Shown here: piece after piece, positions 59,501 through 64,000 of the stretch
How the letters are laid out: each line of letters begins with the position of its first letter
Position numbering within the stretch: the first letter of the stretch is position 1
Assembly: GCF_000002425.4 (NCBI RefSeq)
Contig: NC_037253.1
Span: forward strand, 6,730,178-6,794,177
Origin: Physcomitrium patens
Lineage: Eukaryota > Streptophyta > Bryopsida > Funariales > Funariaceae
Direction: 5' to 3'
DNA length: 64,000 bases
Program-made: the position numbers and the translations under genes
Notes under the pieces: model-generated
Told to the model about the DNA's origin: nothing
Database searches by the model: none
What the model saw: the letters and a program-made list of their open reading frames with translations, nothing else

Positions 59501-60179
59501 GCATCATTCAAGAACAAGTTGCGACTAAATGTAGAGTCTATTGTAGCGATTGAAATAATCATTTATGATTTAATCTGAAGTAGTAAGGGTCATGTTCATT
59601 CCAAAGATATAAGTGATTGCAATCAGGTACTAATTTTTTTAAAAGTGTTGGAATTGACTAGTGGCGGAATTTCTGACTTGGCCAAAAAGTCCAAAACTAC
59701 GGAGTTGTTGAACACTTCGACATACCAAATAATGCGCTAAATAACACTTACACGCTTATGACTTTGCTATTTGTTGCTTCGCAAGTGATGCCCGTCCAAT
59801 TTCCGAGGCAAGGGTCATCAGTGAGGCTCCAGTCACTGAGGTTTGCATTCCAAGCTTTTCCCAAACTCCTCAGTGTTTTCCCTGCTTTTCGAAATAATCA
59901 GTTAACAGTTTCTAGAAAGAGGTAAGAAACTAAATGTAAAAACAAAAACATCGCGTGGCTAAACTAACATGACAATCGTTCATGTGCCCTAACAACGTTG
60001 TTCCAACTCGAAAAAGAGATTATGCCACTTCACTACAGACGTGATTATTCAAGTTCAGAAACTGAAATACGTTAGAATTAAGTTATAAATAAACCTTGCG
60101 TCAAAGCATCTTGCGCACAAACTAAGGTAGAAGTTGCAGAGAACACTACGATAGTCGCAAGCAGTGTCCACATCAACAT
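53596..60179 (-). CDS. LRR receptor-like serine/threonine kinase
   Basis: About 20 exons, roughly 810 residues. Exons with clear GT-AG phase include 60179-60095 (signal peptide [17 protein letters not shown]), 59881-59752 (LRR N-cap; [13 protein letters not shown]), LRR exons near 59,440-57,934 (several about 72 bp, one repeat each), 57719-57639, 57446-57250 and 57021-56956 (Cys-rich). Then come 56724-56563 (transmembrane [21 protein letters not shown]), 56275-56015, 55758-55733, 55459-55408, 55208-55117, 54733-54588, 54407-54263, 54091-53945 and 53862-53596. The kinase has [15 protein letters not shown], the alpha-C Glu, [12 protein letters not shown] and GTRGYLDPDYF across an intron, so it looks catalytically competent. 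ATNNF upstream and the order of parts resemble LRR subfamily VIII-1. It should act at the plasma membrane; the ligand is unknown. Confidence 0.88.
55733..55758 (-). other. 26-bp microexon of the LRR kinase
   Basis: CAG|GATTTTGCGATG...TTACAG|GTTTGC: it encodes FCDDDGLQ between the [11 protein letters not shown] and [12 protein letters not shown] kinase segments. Phases (1 in, 0 out) fit both neighbours, and every kinase of this type has a short G-F/Y-C segment here. Confidence 0.85.
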
Positions 60180-60309
60180 CCGAGGTGATGCTGAAATTTG
60201 TCCATGAAACAATAATACTCCATGAACTGAAGTATGTCTACGCAATCTATTGGAAGAAGTGGCCCCCAATTTCATGGTCCCCGTGGAAGTGTTACGTAGA
60301 CTTCGGGCA

Positions 60310-61503
60310 TCCACCAACAGACTACCCTTCGAATCGTCGATACGCACGATTCAATATGATACTCAGATATCCTCTACTTCGGGTGCTGTCAAAAGCCAGC
60401 GCTGCACCAGGATCCTCTCTTCTTCTTGAATCGCAGTGCACCTGAGGAAATTTTTAAAAAGATCACAAATTACTTCCTGAGCCTAAGTTATTGCATGAAA
60501 CATTTACAACACTTCAAAAGACACCAGATGCACAGCCCTGAACCATCATCACCGAAGCAAAGACCGAAGCTCCACATGATCCCCTCTCAACGCCGAATAG
60601 CTTCCACTCAACATATCGTGTCTAAAATCCTTCTAAATGTGAAATGATGTTCTTGAGTGTACACAAAACTTTCAGATATCATGAATCTATTGAAAAAGAA
60701 TTCCTTCTTAAAACATCTCAATAAAAAAGGAATGCTTTGAATAGAAACAAAATCTAAATCTCTTGTTATTCAAGTATCAACTTCAACGTCGACAGCGTAC
60801 TCCCCTACGTACTATTGGAGTAAGTACATACTTCCAAACGCTGTCCTTGTAAAACACTTCAATATGATCTGAAACGCTCTACGTGAAAGACTCGCTCATG
60901 ATTCTTGTTCACGCTGCATGAATAACCTCGCAGAATCCACATCGGCATCTAAAACAAATCGAACAACCTCTCTTACCCGCTTTCAATGTCGAGTAGAACC
61001 ACTTAGACCACAGAACTGTGGCTGGAAGTTTTCAAAATATGAAACAACGTTCTCAAGTGCACAGATAACTCCTCCCTATCACGGAACTCTAAACAAGGAT
61101 CGATTTCGATCCACGTCCTCTGCGGGACTACATCGCGGCAGAGGATATACTCTACACACTCGCTCCCAGGTCGAAGAGGGATTCTGCTCGCGAGTACCGT
61201 CGACGTCATCATGCTACGCAAGCATATCAATCACTACGCAATAAGAAGTCCATACAAAACATGCTTTCCAACTCTACTCATCAGATTGACAACATACACT
61301 GCCAACACCGAGCCTCCCCAATGCCCAGCGTGAGCGCAACACAAAACAACCTCCACCATAACCTTGGTTTCAATCAACAAAGCTGTGTGCCAGCAGTTCA
61401 GACTCTCGACATCGAAGCTATACCTGACCAGCAAACAGACAAACCACCACCTGCTCTGACTTGGAGTCCTCCTCTATATCTCTCTCTCTCTCGCTCTCGC
61501 TCT
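60310..61503 (+). repeat. duplicated block R, copy 2
   Basis: Same orientation as 38,363-39,845 and near-identical over most of its length. Its left edge is 131 bp upstream of the LRR kinase start codon. It lacks the 256-bp and ~31-bp segments of copy 1. A 108-codon plus-strand frame (60,918-61,244) encodes exactly the same peptide as 39,227-39,553, but I recognise no domain in it. Confidence 0.85.
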
Positions 61504-62966
61504 GGATTCCTGACTATTTGTATGCTGCAACACTCATGCAGTCAAAACGAACATAGTGAGACTTACTGCTAGACTGAACGAGCACCTGCGATGGTACAAT
61601 GGCCAACAAGCAACTTTCACAAATATCTGAACACGGGATCTCTCCCAAGAACCGCTTCTTGTTCATCATTTGCAAATAACTCCAAACTACGGAACAAAGA
61701 ATGAGCTTGTGAAATTATGTTGGATAGTTTTCAACGCTCCTAACACTAGTCGGAAAAAAATAATCACAAAACAAGAGCCACGGTGTGGCAGTTTCTTCCT
61801 CATACCTCGGCGTTACACACGGTTTAGTCAAACTTGTTCTAGACAAGTCGCACAAAGTTTCGTGAAGCTCACGTTACTACGTCGCTAAGCACCGTGATTA
61901 CAATGCAGTGGGATGCGAAACAAAATCCAGGGAGTATTCAGTTCGTGTTATTTATTTGTTTCCCAACCATCTAGATTCTCTCACATCACCTCAAAACCTC
62001 GGTTGGATTGCTGAGGCAACTGCACACCAATTCATGAAATATCACTCAAAAGCATGCTAACGCAACAATTGAGGACACTTTTGAACGGAAATTCACCGCC
62101 CTCGAAAGCCTCGCTGCAGAAATCAGCAGATATTCCGTGGGAATGCGTGTTGCCCATAACAGAGCAGTCAACTCATTCGGCACAGTGCAACCAAGTCGTG
62201 ATTCCTCCTCTTCCTATACGCTGTGGGACTTAGGGACGGGGGGTGCACGAGCTTTTTCATCGGTACCTTGAAAACTTTACCACCACTTTTCCCACAATGT
62301 TTTCATTGTTCCCTATTGTTAATTAATATCATGCGTGGTAAGAAAAAGAATTGCTCGCTTTTGTCTTGGGGTACAAAGGTGGAAAATGTTGAAAAATGTA
62401 CGCTTCTTACACACGATGTTTCCAAGTGATAAGGTGCTTCCCAGTGGTAAAGCAGGCATAGAGGTGTCGAGGATGTCAAAACACACGACATTCAATGAGA
62501 CATTTTGTCATTTGTGCACTTCTGATATATAATAGTATAGGTGAAGACAAACCTATCTACAAAGCGAACAGTTACTGACGTGTTGTATAAGCGAAACTCA
62601 GTTATTGCAATCCACAAGATCTATACAACAAAGCTGAGACATATCACAGCCACCACTAAAAGAAGGCAATACAATCTCTGTGCCAGTGCCTCACAGCTGA
62701 GGCATATGTGAAAAGTTGAATTTATACAATGCGCAGCTGCATGAATTGTAAATATCTATTCCCTCTTCGCAATCAGTTTCCCTCACTTCCGACATTGGTA
62801 ACATCTAAATCTAGACATGTTAAAATACATGAACTCGAACCTTGGTTTTAAACAAAGCAGGAGACATCTTGATAAGCAGGACCGAAGCATTCTCCAACTA
62901 GGACATAAGCATTTGACAACAAGCGTCGTCTACATCTCTTGAAACGACACCTTGGGTACAAATAAA
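61504..62966. other. intergenic, nothing recognised
   Basis: Mixed-composition sequence between R copy 2 and the 3' end of SufB. Only short ORFs without recognisable domains. Confidence 0.55.
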
Positions 62967-64000
62967 TTAGCCAACGCTTCCCTCCAGCTTCAAGCTCATC
63001 AATTGATTGACCTCAGCAGCAAACTCCAGAGGAAGCTCCTTAAAGACTTCCCTGCAGAACCCTCCAATAATAGCAGCAACAGCCTTCTCTGCGTCAATGC
63101 CTCGTTGCTGAAAATAAAAGAGCTGATCTTCACCAATCTTTGATGTACTTGCTTCGTGTTCAACTCGAGCAGATGGGTCTTTCACCTTACGGAACAGATA
63201 GCGCAAACTTTGATCAAATACAAATACATTCCATTACAAGAAATCAAATTTCTTGATAAGTTTCTTAATGAAGTGAATAGCGAGCTCAGGCAGACCTGAA
63301 ATCCAGTATATACCGTAAATCTAGAATCTCACATGTACAAATGCATTCAAGGATAGCAACTCAACACAGAAATATTGTAGTAACCTAATGCTACTGTTAG
63401 CACAGGAGTAGGCACTTACCGTAATGTAAGGATAGGTATTAGCTCCAGCTTGATCTCCAATAAGCATTGAGTCACATTGTGAGAAATTTCTCGCGTTATG
63501 AGCTGAAGGTTGAACCTATGAAAATAAAAGAAGATTTCAGTTTCAATCTTCAACATAGTCTAATAGTGTCAAACACAGATAGTCAGAACACGTCACAGAA
63601 AAAGCTCCAATATACACTACACCCTAGGGTTACGCGTTAACTCATGATCATCGGTAAAATCAGAGTAAGAATCAGGGTACTTGGACACTAAGGGCTCTAC
63701 TGCTTAAGCATAGAGATGGCATCATGAAGCTAGAGAACGAACTAATTCCAAATCAACAACCCCACACACCAAACTGATGACTGGAAACACGCAAACTTTC
63801 CAACGCTTCTCAAACTGGCTTTCAAGATGTATGTGAAACTAGTTTTTCTCAATCTTCACTCATCACGATAGAACTTTGTCAAAGGCTTGCATCACTTGAG
63901 ATAGAGCATTGAGAAGGGTTTGAAACAGACCTGAACAAGGCCTCTGTAGCAATTGACTGAGTTCCCTGCGGAGATACCCTTTGACACAATCCGACTCCGA
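62967..64000 (-). CDS. SUFB: Fe-S cluster assembly scaffold SufB, 3' part
   Basis: Three exons of a gene running off the right edge: 64000-63931, 63515-63420 and 63185-62967, ending at the stop codon. The peptides are [21 protein letters not shown], then [20 protein letters not shown] and ANTYPYI, then [31 protein letters not shown] and [12 protein letters not shown]. These are the conserved C-terminal beta-helix and alpha-helical end of SufB. Phases match at both introns. SufB with SufC and SufD forms the plastid SUF scaffold, on which Fe-S clusters are built for photosynthetic and other plastid proteins. The N-terminus and transit peptide lie outside the window, so plastid targeting is inferred from the family. 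Confidence 0.95.

Noticed and set aside
54051..60445. Many plus-strand ORFs across the LRR kinase
   Set aside because: They are antisense shadows of exons that are clearly coding on the minus strand.
1..64000. CRISPR arrays, operons, bacterial-type ribosome sites or rRNA genes
   Set aside because: The DNA is eukaryotic with spliced genes. No spaced identical short repeats or rRNA sequence were seen.

Overview
The window is nuclear DNA of a land plant. It holds a plastid-type SufB gene, an Hs1pro-1 (HSPRO) family gene and a plant LRR receptor-like kinase, all with GT-AG introns, plus Ty3/gypsy chromoviruses. The intron-rich HSPRO gene and one Ty3 lineage whose pol carries FLDD and DHG active-site variants make me lean to a non-seed plant (moss, liverwort or lycophyte). 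That lean is an inference. The sequence does not name the species.

Bases 1-33,340 are an AT-rich pile of nested, mostly dead Ty3/gypsy elements. Element A1 (+) occupies about 1,281-6,755. A minus-strand chromovirus, C2, runs from about 16,400 down to 6,960 and is split by a second A-family copy, A2 (minus, about 15,420-10,567). A2 is itself split by a solo LTR (13,276-14,597). Element C1 (+, 16,778-33,259) contains a 1.9 kb solo LTR with a telomere-like tandem array (18,013-19,936) and a younger 8.3 kb element, N (minus, 21,646-29,958). N has matching LTRs, a tRNA-Trp primer site and a 4-bp target duplication. The LTRs of A and C carry heat-shock-element modules upstream of TATA boxes.

Bases 33,340-40,700 are of mixed composition. 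They hold a four-exon HSPRO gene (minus, 35,654-38,098) and, 265 bp upstream of its start codon, a 1.48 kb block (38,363-39,845). A near-identical block (60,310-61,503) lies in the same orientation 131 bp upstream of the start codon of the LRR kinase.

Bases 40,700-53,590 are a gene-poor stretch with microsatellites, G-runs and one GC-rich island (44,220-45,110) holding an unrecognised ORF. Bases 53,596-60,179 are a roughly 20-exon LRR receptor kinase (minus). Bases 62,967-64,000 are the 3' end of SufB (minus), which continues past the window. The three host genes share a strand, but nothing in the sequence suggests a common pathway.
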